Source: Emticicia aquatilis (GTDB lineage Bacteria > Bacteroidota > Bacteroidia > Cytophagales > Spirosomataceae). Taken from it: 64,000 bases of DNA. The notes beneath the pieces are model-generated. The model saw only the letters and a list, made by a program, of their open reading frames with translations, did not search any database and was not told where the DNA came from. Positions within the stretch are counted from its first letter, which is position 1; each line of letters starts with the position of its first letter. The DNA is taken from assembly GCF_014644295.1 (NCBI RefSeq), contig NZ_BMKK01000012.1:141078-205077 (forward strand), written 5' to 3'. Both the position numbers and the translations under genes were made by a program. This document shows, in pieces, positions 53,949 through 62,646 of the stretch.

Positions 53949-56006
53949 ATGGCAAAGCAAAAACCACAAGCAAAACCCATTGCTAAGAAAGAAAGCACGC
54001 AGTCAGTGGCCGTAGAGCAATCGGCCAATAATCAACAAACCAGCACATCTCTCGAACAAAACCTTGTTCGCTGGACTCCAGCCATCTTTGCGGCACTTAT
54101 TTTTGTGAGTTATTCTCCAGTATGGCAAAATACCTTCGTTTGGGACGATAAACCGTATATCATTCTCAACGAATTCGTAAAAAACTTTGACCTTAAAGGG
54201 CTTTTAACCGAATACCACGTGGGTAACTACCACCCACTCACGATGCTCTCGCTCGCCATTGAGTACGCACTCGTGAAAGAACAAACGTGGCTCTATCACC
54301 TCGACAATCTTATCTTACATACGCTCAATAGTTGGTTGGTTTTCAAGCTCATTCAGAAACTCAACGGTAGCTTTTGGGTAGCGTTTTTTACGGGTGCTTT
54401 GTTTGCTATTCACCCGCTTCACGTTGAGTCGGTGGCGTGGGCAGCCGAGCGTAAAGACGTACTCTATACCATATTTTTATTGCTTTCTCTTTGGTACTAC
54501 ATCAAGTTCGATGAAACCCAAGATAAAAAATGGTACGCAGTTTCTATCCTACTATTTTTGGCCTCGTGTTTGTCGAAAGGTATGGCGGTGGTTTTACCCG
54601 CTTTATTGATTATTACTGATTATTGTTTCTTGAAAAAACCAATCAATGCGAAGCTTTTCATCAATAAAGTACCTTATTTTGTTCTGACGTTCTTTTTTGC
54701 CTACATGGCTACTCACGCCCAAAAAGATGCGGGTGCTGATGCTACTTCAGTGATTTCGCAAGCCTATACTTTAGGCGAACGTATCTTGATGTCGTGCTAT
54801 GCATTTTGTTTTTATTGGGTCAAAACCCTCATTCCGTTCAAACTTTATGCTTTTTATCCGTATCCAGGAAAACCAAACGGAAGCCTTCCTGCTATCTATT
54901 CAGGAGCTTTTCTTGGTGTGATTCTGTTGGTGGGAGCAATCTTGTGGTTTGGCCGAAAAGACAAACGTATTTGGTGGGCAGGTGCATTTTTCTTAATTGC
55001 AGTTTCTACTGTTTTGCAGTTTCCATTTCCTGTGGGTAGTGCCATCGTAGCCGACCGTTACTACTATCTTTCATCCATCGGGCCATTATTTTTATTGGGG
55101 CTTGCTTTTAATCGTTTCTACCAAAAAAGCAAGGCAGCTTTGCCAGTTTTTGCAATCGTTGCTTTGGGTTTGTGTGCCTTGAGTTTCAAACAAACAGGTA
55201 CTTGGAAGAATGGCTTGACACTCTTTACACCAGCCGATAAAGAATTCCCTAACGATGCCATGATTTTGAGTAATTTGGGCTGGTATTATTTAGAAAACAA
55301 AGAGTTTCCGACCTCGAAAAGCTATTTGATGCGTGCCGATGATGGTGGTTTTAAGAATGGTGATGTTTGCCGAACAATCGGTTCAATGTTTTTGGATGAA
55401 GGCGATAGCAAAACTGCCCTTAAATATTTTGAAAGAGCAACGCAGTATTTACCTAAAACCAACCGAACAAACTGGTTGCTGGGAACGGCACATTATCGCT
55501 TAGGAAATATGGCAGAAGCCGAAAAGTATTACCGTGAAGCCGTAGCCAATGAACCCAAAAATGCCGAATATCTGAATGTTTGGGGCTTATCGCTCACGGG
55601 TTTGAATAGGTTTGAGGAATCTCGCAAAGTTTTTGATGATGCTATTAAACTGAATCCGCAGCTTTGGGATGCTTACCTAAATCATTCTTACACATACAGA
55701 CTCGAAAAGAAATTCGACCAAGAAATAAAGGAATTAGACGCTTTATTGACCAAAAATCCCGATTATTTGACGGCTTACCGCAATATTGGTGTTACATACG
55801 TTGACCTAAAGCAAGATGATAAAGCCGTTAGTTACTGGAAAAAAGGAGCAGAAAGAGATAAAACTGGCGAATACGAATATAATATCGGAATCAACTACGT
55901 GGCTCGTGGAGATATAAAAACCGCTACCGAATGGTACATTAAATCAGCCAAAGAGGGCAACGCCAATGCGAAAGGAATTTTGGAGAAGAATGGGGTGAAG
56001 TATTAA
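53949..56006 (+). CDS. TMTC-like GT-C membrane protein with TPR tail
   Basis: A 685-residue protein. After a short basic N-terminus there are about ten membrane helices up to residue 420, then TPR repeats to the end. The membrane part shows NYHPLTMLSLAIEYAL and FAIHPLHVESVAWAAERKDV, the pattern of TMTC/O-mannosyltransferase-like proteins of the GT-C class, which move sugars from lipid carriers onto proteins outside the membrane. The TPR part has ALKYFERATQYLP, AEKYYREAVANEPKNAEY and similar units. A protein O-glycosylation role fits Bacteroidota biology but is inferred. Confidence 0.85.
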   Translation: MAKQKPQAKPIAKKESTQSVAVEQSANNQQTSTSLEQNLVRWTPAIFAALIFVSYSPVWQNTFVWDDKPYIILNEFVKNFDLKGLLTEYHVGNYHPLTMLSLAIEYALVKEQTWLYHLDNLILHTLNSWLVFKLIQKLNGSFWVAFFTGALFAIHPLHVESVAWAAERKDVLYTIFLLLSLWYYIKFDETQDKKWYAVSILLFLASCLSKGMAVVLPALLIITDYCFLKKPINAKLFINKVPYFVLTFFFAYMATHAQKDAGADATSVISQAYTLGERILMSCYAFCFYWVKTLIPFKLYAFYPYPGKPNGSLPAIYSGAFLGVILLVGAILWFGRKDKRIWWAGAFFLIAVSTVLQFPFPVGSAIVADRYYYLSSIGPLFLLGLAFNRFYQKSKAALPVFAIVALGLCALSFKQTGTWKNGLTLFTPADKEFPNDAMILSNLGWYYLENKEFPTSKSYLMRADDGGFKNGDVCRTIGSMFLDEGDSKTALKYFERATQYLPKTNRTNWLLGTAHYRLGNMAEAEKYYREAVANEPKNAEYLNVWGLSLTGLNRFEESRKVFDDAIKLNPQLWDAYLNHSYTYRLEKKFDQEIKELDALLTKNPDYLTAYRNIGVTYVDLKQDDKAVSYWKKGAERDKTGEYEYNIGINYVARGDIKTATEWYIKSAKEGNANAKGILEKNGVKY

Positions 56007-56076
56007 TTGAGAATTGAAAATTATGTGCGGTCGAAACTTTAGATAATTTTCAATTCTCAATTTTTAATTCTCAATT
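56005..56076. repeat. Inverted 7-bp-period repeat between GT-C gene and xylA
   Basis: AATTGAGAATTGAAAATTAT (56005-56024) has its exact complement at 56043-56062; CTCAATT and TTTAATT heptamers continue to 56076. It lies between convergent genes and may end both transcripts. Confidence 0.88.
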
Positions 56077-56079
56077 GAA

Positions 56080-57420
56080 TTAAATGTACTGATTGATAAT
56101 CATTTCAAATAATTCTTGTTTGCCGCTGATTTGTTGAGGCTCGCCAGTTGCCAATGCGATACGGTGTAAGTCAGCTAAACCTAATTTACCTGCATCAAAC
56201 AAAGCACCATCTCCGCTATCAAAAGATGCGTAACGATTAGCACGAAGTTTTTTGTATTCAGATTTTTCAAGAATATTGTTTGCAATCAACAATGCACGAG
56301 CAAACGCATCCATTCCTGAGATATGAGCAATGAAAATATCATCTAAATCAGTTGAATTACGGCGAGTCTTCGCATCAAAGTTGATACCACCAGTTTTGAA
56401 TCCACCAGCTTCAACGATAATCAACATCGATTCAGTTAATTCATATAAATCAATCGGGAATTGGTCTGTATCCCAACCATTTTGGTAGTCACCACGGTTA
56501 GCATCGATACTTCCCAACATACCTGCATCAACCGCCATTTGAAGCTCATGAGCAAAAGTATGACCAGCCAAAGTAGCGTGGTTTACCTCTAAGTTCAATT
56601 GGAAATCTTTATCTAAACCATACTGACGTAAGAAACCAATTACAGTCTGAGCATCATAATCGTATTGGTGTTTCGATGGCTCGCAAGGTTTTGGCTCGAT
56701 GTAGAATTTACCAGTAAATCCTTGTGAACGTGCATAATCACGTGAGATTGTAAGGAACTGACCCAAGTGGTCGATTTCTTTCTTAGTATTTGTGTTCAAT
56801 AAAGACATATAGCCTTCACGACCTCCCCAGAATACATAACCTTCACCACCCAATGCGATAGTAGCATCAATAGCGTTTTTCACTTGGAAACCTCCGTGAG
56901 CAACTACCGAGAAGTCTGGGTTTGTTGAAGCACCATTCATATAACGCTTGTGCGAAAACAAGTTGGCAGTTCCCCAAAGCAATTTCATGCCACTTTCTGC
57001 TTGCTTTTGTTTTGCTAAAGCAACGATTTCCTCTAAATTTTTCTGAAATTCAGCTTGAGAATTACCTTCTGGAGCAATATCAGTATCGTGGAAGCAATAG
57101 TAAGGCGTTCCAAGTTTTGTCATAAACTCAAATGCTGCATCGAGTTTTTGTTTCGCTGCATCCATTGGGCTTGAAGCTACATCCCAAGGGAAAACTTTTG
57201 TTCCTGGACCAAATGGGTCGCCGCCATTACCGCAGAATGTATGCCAGTAAGCAGTTGCGAAACGTAGGTGTTCGGCCATTGTTTTGCCAGCTACCACACG
57301 GTTTGCATCGTAATATTTAAACGCTAAATAGTTATTTGATTCTCTTCCTTCGTATGCAATAGCATCTTTGATAAACGGAAAATACTCTTTCTGACCAAGA
57401 GTAACCTTAAGATTTGACAT
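56080..57420 (-). CDS. xylA: Xylose isomerase
   Basis: A 446-residue group II xylose isomerase: converts D-xylose to D-xylulose with two divalent metal ions. The start at 57420 gives [20 protein letters not shown]. Signatures: [27 protein letters not shown] with the catalytic His/Asp, [42 protein letters not shown] and [17 protein letters not shown]. Gly and Val codons are biased toward T endings, as in SusC. No xylulokinase or xylose transporter gene is adjacent, so it may be expressed as a single unit. Confidence 0.97.
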   Translation of the reverse strand: MSNLKVTLGQKEYFPFIKDAIAYEGRESNNYLAFKYYDANRVVAGKTMAEHLRFATAYWHTFCGNGGDPFGPGTKVFPWDVASSPMDAAKQKLDAAFEFMTKLGTPYYCFHDTDIAPEGNSQAEFQKNLEEIVALAKQKQAESGMKLLWGTANLFSHKRYMNGASTNPDFSVVAHGGFQVKNAIDATIALGGEGYVFWGGREGYMSLLNTNTKKEIDHLGQFLTISRDYARSQGFTGKFYIEPKPCEPSKHQYDYDAQTVIGFLRQYGLDKDFQLNLEVNHATLAGHTFAHELQMAVDAGMLGSIDANRGDYQNGWDTDQFPIDLYELTESMLIIVEAGGFKTGGINFDAKTRRNSTDLDDIFIAHISGMDAFARALLIANNILEKSEYKKLRANRYASFDSGDGALFDAGKLGLADLHRIALATGEPQQISGKQELFEMIINQYI

Positions 57421-57635
57421 GATGGTAGTATTTTTATTGGTTTTGTTCGCAATTATGATGCGAAGTAAATTATTAAGTGTCAATTATACAATTAATTTTA
57501 AATAATTATTTTTAGCACGATTATAAAGATTACAAGATGGGTGGCAATATGGGGGCTTGGTTTGATGAATAAAATGCTTCAACTAACGATTATGAATAGA
57601 TTTTTTCTTTAAATTTGGATATAAATATTAATGCT

Positions 57636-58181
57636 ATGGTCAGAGATAAAGAAATAGTTACCTTGCCACGTACATTGGAAGAATTTCGAGTTTGGGAAGC
57701 AAACGATGGCTTCAAATATGAATGGAATGATGGCGAATTGATTAAATTTACGGGAATGAACAAACTACAAGTTAAAATTTATGATATCCTTCTTGATTTA
57801 TTTATTGATAAAGGATACAAAAAAAGAGGGACATTTGTTTCTGAATACGATGTGCAACTTACAGGAATTCAAATGAGAAGACCTGATGTTGCCTATTTGA
57901 CAAAAGAACAGATTGAAGCTGCCAATAAAGGGACAGATGTAATTCCAGAATTTGTCATCGAAATTATTTCTGGAAACGATAATATCAATAAAGTTGAAGA
58001 AAAAATTGGGGAGTATTATAAAGCGGGAATTAAGGTCGTTTGGTTGATTTTTCCAGAGAATAAATCAGTTCATGTTTATACTTCTCGCCGTGATGTAAAA
58101 ATCTGCATCGAAAATGATATTTGCTCGGCAGCACCTGTTTTGCCCGAATTTGAGATTGGAGTGGATGTTTTGTTGGGGTAA
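57636..58181 (+). CDS. Uma2-family (DUF820) endonuclease-like protein
   Basis: A 181-residue protein of the Uma2/DUF820 group with a PD-(D/E)xK nuclease fold. The acidic residues lie in YEWNDGELIKF, MRRPDVAYLT and PEFVIEIISG, followed by a basic YYKAGIKVVWLI segment. I took ATG 57636; an upstream TTG is less likely. These proteins are common and often present in many copies, but their natural role is not established. It stands alone, with a short membrane protein gene 94 bases downstream. Confidence 0.86.
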   Translation: MVRDKEIVTLPRTLEEFRVWEANDGFKYEWNDGELIKFTGMNKLQVKIYDILLDLFIDKGYKKRGTFVSEYDVQLTGIQMRRPDVAYLTKEQIEAANKGTDVIPEFVIEIISGNDNINKVEEKIGEYYKAGIKVVWLIFPENKSVHVYTSRRDVKICIENDICSAAPVLPEFEIGVDVLLG

Positions 58182-58275
58182 AAAGATTATTCCTTCTTTT
58201 TAAACAAAAGAGTACTAATTGTTTGACAAATATGAAATAACTATTAAACCCTATACCGTCTTTTTACTTATTTTA

Positions 58276-58920
58276 ATGAAAAACAGACATACTTTTACAA
58301 ATAAATGGGTATTTATATTAGCAATAGTTGTCATTATTATACCTATTATCCCTTACTACTGCACTTTCTCCATAAAAAGTAATCAAACATCCAATTGGCC
58401 AAACTTTAGTAATCAAACATCCGATTGGTCAAATTTTGCTACTTTCTTTGCTGCATTTATATCACTTGCTAACTTATTTGTTTTCATATACTTTTCTGAA
58501 TTGATTTATAAGTATAATTTAAAGAGAGATGAACTAATAGAAGAAAAAGAGAAACAGATTGAAGCTTTAGAAAAGCCCATTTTAGCGTTTAATCAAACCC
58601 AAGAGTCAATTTATGAAGTTACGAATATTGGAAGAGGAGCTGCTTTAAATGTTAAAGTATTTGTAAATCAAAAAGTAGAAAATGATAACGGTGAATACCA
58701 ATGTTGGGGCTACCGCTGCTACTCGATGTATGTTCATCAAACATTATTGCTAAAAAACACATCAAATTGTATAGAAATTGGGGCTAAATATACTGATATT
58801 TTTGGAAATGAGTTTAACTCCTATATGAAGGATTATTCTTTAAAGATATTTGATTTACGCCTTGGCTTACCATCAATCTCTTTACTTGCCGACCCAGAAC
58901 CAACACTTCATCCTTTGTAA
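58276..58920 (+). CDS. Membrane protein of unknown function
   Basis: A 214-residue protein with two membrane helices (VFILAIVVIIIPIIPYY near 11-27, and FAAFISLANLFVFIYF near 57-72), then a charged coiled coil (KRDELIEEKEKQIEALEKP) and a C-terminal domain with ESIYEVTNIGRGAALNVKVF. The segment between helices contains a tandem duplication, SNQTSNWPNF followed by SNQTSDWSNF, encoded by a 30-base direct repeat. The start at 58276 is preferred over an earlier TTG. No family recognised. Confidence 0.7.
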   Translation: MKNRHTFTNKWVFILAIVVIIIPIIPYYCTFSIKSNQTSNWPNFSNQTSDWSNFATFFAAFISLANLFVFIYFSELIYKYNLKRDELIEEKEKQIEALEKPILAFNQTQESIYEVTNIGRGAALNVKVFVNQKVENDNGEYQCWGYRCYSMYVHQTLLLKNTSNCIEIGAKYTDIFGNEFNSYMKDYSLKIFDLRLGLPSISLLADPEPTLHPL

Positions 58921-58933
58921 CTATTCTATAAAA

Positions 58934-58962
58934 GTAGAGACAGGGCAATGCCCTGTCTCTAC
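58934..58962. repeat. Perfect palindrome (GTAGAGACAGGGC)
   Basis: Thirteen-base arms around an AAT loop between the convergent membrane-protein and mntH genes. No T-run on either strand matches a terminator. Same class as the palindromes at 41556 and 46541. Confidence 0.85.
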
Positions 58963-58986
58963 CAAAACATAATATATTTTCTCTCC

Positions 58987-60324
58987 TCAAAATATCGTAT
59001 CAAACAACAAATAACTATTCAAAGCAATAATGATAATCGTTACGACCCAAGCGGTATATTTTACGTAGGCTGGGTTTACAAATTCGCCCATTTTTAGTTT
59101 ATCTGATGTAAACATTACCAAAGGTACAACCGCAAAACTCAACTGTAAGGATAATATCACTTGGCTTAAAACCAATAAATCTGAAGTTCCTTTTTCTCCA
59201 TAAATAATTGCCACAATCAAAGCTGGCACAATTGCTAAAAGCCTTGTTATCAATCTTCTGAGCCACGGTTTTAGTTGAATATTCAAGAAACCTTCCATCA
59301 CGATTTGTCCTGCCAGTGTTCCTGTAAGTGTAGAGTTCTGCCCCGCCGCCAATAGTGCAACGGCAAAGAAAAGTCCAGCCAATTTTACGCCCAAAATTGG
59401 GTCGAGCAACATATAAGCATCGGTTATATCGGCAACTTCTTTGTTTCCTGTAAAATGAAAAGTTGCAGCAGCCATAATCAAAATGGCGGCATTGATAAAG
59501 AACGCAATAAACAACGAAGCCGTAGAGTCAATAGTGGCATATTTAATGGCACTTTTCTTGGCGGCGTGCGTATCTTCTATCTTGCGGGTTTGAATAATGC
59601 TCGAATGCAAATACAAATTATGAGGCATTACGGTAGCTCCCAAAATCCCGATGGCAATGTAGAGCATTTCGGGGCTAGTCACAATCTGGCTACTCGGAAT
59701 CAAGCCTTTTGAAACCGCCACAATATCGGGTTGAGATGCTAAAATTTCGTAGCCAAAGCAGAGTAAAATTATCAGAATTAAGCCCCCAACAATTACTTCA
59801 ATGATGCGGAAACCTTTGTTTTGGAGGAATAATATAAAAATGACATCGATGGCAGTTATCAGAATTCCGTAAGTTAATGGAATATTAAAGAGCAAATTAA
59901 GTGCAACCGCCGCTCCGATAACCTCGGCCAAATCGCAGGCGGCAATGGCAACTTCGGCCAAAATCCACAAAATAAATGATACAGGTTTTGAGTAAGAATC
60001 TCGACAAGCCTGTGCCAAATCTCTGCCCGTAGCAATGCCCAATTTGAGCGATAAATGCTGCAAAAGCATCGCAAAAAGATTAGAAATCAGAATTACAGAG
60101 AGTAGCGTATAACCAAATTTTGCCCCGCCCGCAATATCAGTTGCCCAGTTGCCAGGGTCCATGTAGCCAACGGCAACCATCAAACCTGGCCCGACGAAAG
60201 CCGACATTTTTTTCCAAAAACTACCTTTTGTATGAACTGTAATACTTCCGTGAACTTCAGGTAGTGACAGACTACTCGTTGTCGAACGCCAAGCTTTATT
60301 TTTTATGTCGATGTTTTTTTCCAT
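58987..60324 (-). CDS. mntH: Nramp-family manganese/divalent metal transporter
   Basis: A 445-residue inner-membrane transporter with 11 helices that takes up Mn2+ (or Fe2+) with protons. The metal-binding helix 1 motif DPGNWATDI is near residue 56 and helix 6 MPHNLYLHSS near 232; both are complete. The start at 60324 is favoured because the ATG at 60357 lies inside the predicted -7 element. It is transcribed away from the DtxR-family regulator, with two operator boxes between them, so repression when metal is plentiful is likely. Confidence 0.95.
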   Translation of the reverse strand: MEKNIDIKNKAWRSTTSSLSLPEVHGSITVHTKGSFWKKMSAFVGPGLMVAVGYMDPGNWATDIAGGAKFGYTLLSVILISNLFAMLLQHLSLKLGIATGRDLAQACRDSYSKPVSFILWILAEVAIAACDLAEVIGAAVALNLLFNIPLTYGILITAIDVIFILFLQNKGFRIIEVIVGGLILIILLCFGYEILASQPDIVAVSKGLIPSSQIVTSPEMLYIAIGILGATVMPHNLYLHSSIIQTRKIEDTHAAKKSAIKYATIDSTASLFIAFFINAAILIMAAATFHFTGNKEVADITDAYMLLDPILGVKLAGLFFAVALLAAGQNSTLTGTLAGQIVMEGFLNIQLKPWLRRLITRLLAIVPALIVAIIYGEKGTSDLLVLSQVILSLQLSFAVVPLVMFTSDKLKMGEFVNPAYVKYTAWVVTIIIIALNSYLLFDTIF

Positions 60325-60350
60325 TTGTTGTAAATCCACAATTTTCAATA

Positions 60351-60381
60351 CAAACATAAAACAAAAAATTTGCCAATCAAA
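60351..60381 (-). promoter_or_regulatory. Promoter of mntH
   Basis: On the minus strand TTTG (60381-60378) and TATGTTTG (60358-60351) are 19 bases apart. Transcription should begin near 60344. The upstream operator box begins eight bases before the -33 element. Confidence 0.6.
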
Positions 60382-60388
60382 ATATATT

Positions 60389-60425
60389 TTTAGATTAGTC
60401 TAAAATTTTGTTTGATTAGACTAAA
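60389..60425. promoter_or_regulatory. Two MntR/DtxR-type operator boxes
   Basis: Box 1, 60389-60404, reads TTTAGACTAATCTAAA on the minus strand and is a near-perfect palindrome. Box 2, 60410-60425, reads TTTAGTCTAATCAAAC on the same strand, 13 of 16 identical. The boxes are offset by 21 bases, two helical turns, and box 2 fills the spacer of the mntR promoter. Confidence 0.8.
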
Positions 60426-60437
60426 AATGTACTTTTG
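60407..60437 (+). promoter_or_regulatory. Promoter of mntR
   Basis: TTTG at 60407-60410 and TACTTTTG at 60430-60437, spacer 19. Transcription should begin near 60444, which places the ATG at 60427 outside the mRNA. Confidence 0.6.
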
Positions 60438-60448
60438 TATTAGTAGTT

Positions 60449-60511
60449 GCTATATGCTTTTAGCTATTGGCTATTTTTCATACTATCGTCTATCGACTGT
60501 GGACAATCAAC
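60449..60511. repeat. 7-bp-period repeat in the mntR leader
   Basis: GCTATAT, GCTTTTA, GCTATTG, GCTATTT in register from 60449, then TATCGTC, TATCGAC, TGTGGAC, AATCAAC to 60511. The last part runs into the coding frame of mntR. Confidence 0.8.
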
Positions 60512-61182
60512 TAATTACCTCTTTCACCGAAGAAAATTACTTAAAAATCATTTATCTACTTACCGAACGGCACAACGGTAATGAGGTGAGTACCAATCAG
60601 TTGGCTGAACACACGCAGACCAAAGCTGCTTCGGTGTCGGATATGTTACGCAAACTGGCCGAGAAAAATTACATCAATTATCGTAAGTATCAAGGCGTTA
60701 CGCTGACCGAGGCGGGCGAGCAAATTGCCTTGGGTGTGATTAGAAAACACCGACTTTGGGAAGTTTTTTTGGTAGAAAAACTGGGGTTTGGCTGGGACGA
60801 AATCCATGATATTGCCGAACAACTCGAACACATCGACTCGAAAGAATTGACCAAACGTTTAGATGATTTCTTGGAAAATCCAAAATTTGACCCTCACGGC
60901 GACCCGATTCCTGACGCCAAAGGTAAAATGCCTTCGGTGAGCTATCAGAAACTTTCAGAAATTCCACTCAATCAATCAGTAGTGATGATGGGCGTTTCGG
61001 TGCATTCGCCTGCGTTTTTACAACACCTTGATAAACAACAGATTACACTCGGATGCGACCTAAAAGTTTTGGAAATAAGTGATTTTGATAAATCTTATGG
61101 ATTACTTCTAAACAATAAAATAAGGCTTTTTGTGAGCAATGAAGTAGCGAGAAATTTATTGGTGCAAGTTTCAAATGCTTGA
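60499..61182 (+). CDS. mntR: DtxR/MntR-family metal-dependent repressor
   Basis: A 227-residue regulator that binds DNA when loaded with Mn2+ or Fe2+. N-terminal winged helix with SFTEENYLKIIYLLTERHN, a recognition region TKAASVSDMLRKLAEKNYI, dimerisation helices with HRLWEVFLVEKLGFGWDEIHDIAEQLEH, and a FeoA/SH3-like C-terminal domain. The frame is open upstream to 60412, but that part encodes a hydrophobic string made of 7-bp repeats and overlaps the promoter. GTG 60499 gives a normal family N-terminus; ATG 60454 is the alternative. The neighbouring mntH and the paired boxes imply autoregulation and control of mntH. Confidence 0.9.
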   Translation: MDNQLITSFTEENYLKIIYLLTERHNGNEVSTNQLAEHTQTKAASVSDMLRKLAEKNYINYRKYQGVTLTEAGEQIALGVIRKHRLWEVFLVEKLGFGWDEIHDIAEQLEHIDSKELTKRLDDFLENPKFDPHGDPIPDAKGKMPSVSYQKLSEIPLNQSVVMMGVSVHSPAFLQHLDKQQITLGCDLKVLEISDFDKSYGLLLNNKIRLFVSNEVARNLLVQVSNA

Positions 61183-61193
61183 TTCTCTGCAAA

Positions 61194-61229
61194 AAAACCT
61201 GCAAGGATAAAAGAATCCTTACAGGTTTT
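61194..61229 (+). terminator. Terminator after mntR
   Basis: AAAACCTGCAAGGAT pairs with ATCCTTACAGGTTTT with one mismatch around a six-base loop. The T-run is only four bases, so it is moderate. Confidence 0.65.
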
Positions 61230-61275
61230 AAGTGTTAATACTTCTTAATAAAGCCATTCGCAAACCTACAATGAG

Positions 61276-61283
61276 TATCTTTG
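61276..61283 (+). promoter_or_regulatory. -7 element (TATCTTTG) before the LptF/G gene
   Basis: Fits TAnnTTTG. The -33 position holds TTCG at best. Leader would be about 85 bases and includes the 19-bp GC-rich word. Confidence 0.45.
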
Positions 61284-61341
61284 CATAAAATTTTTATTTT
61301 GAAATGTAGCTAATGCACAACAAATCCATTTTGCATTATTC

Positions 61342-61360
61342 ATCGCACGGGCGACCCCGT
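61342..61360. repeat. 19-bp GC-rich word, copy 2
   Basis: Identical to 15273-15291, 13 bases upstream of the permease start. Flanks are TTTGCATT on both sides, again like a tandem unit around it. Confidence 0.8.
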
Positions 61361-61373
61361 TTGCATTTACTCC

Positions 61374-62453
61374 ATGAATATTCTCGATAAATATTTAATC
61401 AAACGTTTTCTGAAGACCTATTTTTTTGCAGTTTTGGTCATCGTGCTTATCATCATGGTGATTGACTTCGTAGAAAAAAACGATGACTTTATTCAGAAAA
61501 ATGCTCCAATGCGAGCAATTTTGCTTTCGTATTATGCGAACCTTGCTCCTTATTGGGCCAATTATATAAGTCCGTTGATGATTTTTATCTCGACGGTTTT
61601 CTTCACGGCTCAAATGGCGGCTCACACCGAAATCGTAGCGATTTTGAGTAGCGGTACGAGTTTTCGTAGGTTGATGCTTCCTTATTTTATTGCTTCTTCG
61701 ATGGTGGCTGTGTTATCGTTTGTAATGGTTGGTTGGATTCTACCCAAAGCCAATAAAGTTCGGTTGGGCTTTGAGGCTACGTACATCAACGATAAGTTTT
61801 ATTTTTCAGACCGAGATTTTCATACGGCCGTGGCACCCAATACCTACGCCTACATGTCGAGCTATAATAACGAAACCAAAACTGGGTATGATTTTACGCT
61901 CGAAAAAATCGCTGATAATAAACTCATTGAAAAACTTTCGGCCAAAAGAATCGAATGGAATGATAGCACCAAACGCTGGAAGATTTCTGACTATAAGATT
62001 CGAACCTTGGGCATCATGAAAGATAAACTTATCTATAATACGGCCACAAAAGATACGGTCATTAATCTTTCACCGAGTGATTTTGAGAGCGACCGTAACG
62101 TTTATGAAACCTTTACAATTCCCGAATTACGCAAACGCATTGATTTGATTAAAAGCCGAGGAGCAGAAGGAATTGAATCTTTTCAGATTGAACTTTATCA
62201 ACGAATCGTGACACCTTTTGCCGTAATTATTTTGTCATTGATGGGCTTGATTGTATCGGCTCGAAAATCTCGTGGAGGAGTTGGCTTTCAGATTGCCATC
62301 GGGTTTGTGTTGGCATTTGTTTATATTTTGTTCTTCATTATGTCGAAAGGCATTGCCGAATCAGGCAATATGCCACCAATTTTAGCAGTTTGGCTACCAA
62401 ATATCGTCTTTTCTTGCATAGGTACGTTTATGTATTTTACCGTTCCACGATAA
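61374..62453 (+). CDS. LptF/LptG-family permease
   Basis: A 359-residue inner-membrane protein of the YjgP/YjgQ family, which with LptB drives lipopolysaccharide from the inner membrane toward the outer membrane. It has three N-terminal helices (YFFAVLVIVLIIMVIDFV onward), a periplasmic beta domain of about 150 residues, and three C-terminal helices (TPFAVIILSLMGLIVSARKSRG). LptF and LptG cannot be told apart with confidence. Only one copy is in the window, so its partner is encoded elsewhere. Confidence 0.92.
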   Translation: MNILDKYLIKRFLKTYFFAVLVIVLIIMVIDFVEKNDDFIQKNAPMRAILLSYYANLAPYWANYISPLMIFISTVFFTAQMAAHTEIVAILSSGTSFRRLMLPYFIASSMVAVLSFVMVGWILPKANKVRLGFEATYINDKFYFSDRDFHTAVAPNTYAYMSSYNNETKTGYDFTLEKIADNKLIEKLSAKRIEWNDSTKRWKISDYKIRTLGIMKDKLIYNTATKDTVINLSPSDFESDRNVYETFTIPELRKRIDLIKSRGAEGIESFQIELYQRIVTPFAVIILSLMGLIVSARKSRGGVGFQIAIGFVLAFVYILFFIMSKGIAESGNMPPILAVWLPNIVFSCIGTFMYFTVPR

Positions 62454-62582
62454 TTTTGAATGAGTGCATGAATGACAGAATAGATATTACTTAAAATCAA
62501 AACATTCTATCACTCAAAATTAGTTTTATTTGAATAGTACAATAATTTTAAATATTATTCGAGATTTCACATTAATAAATCC

Positions 62583-62590
62583 TATTTTTG
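62583..62590 (+). promoter_or_regulatory. -7 element (TATTTTTG) of argG
   Basis: Fits TAnnTTTG, 57 bases upstream of argG. A heptamer-like inverted segment with GAATGACAGAATAG and CATTCTATCACTC occupies 62464-62520. Confidence 0.45.
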
Positions 62591-62646
62591 CGTGAAATTT
62601 TGTTGAACTCTAAAAAATACGCTCATTTTAGGGCGGGTTTGGGCTT

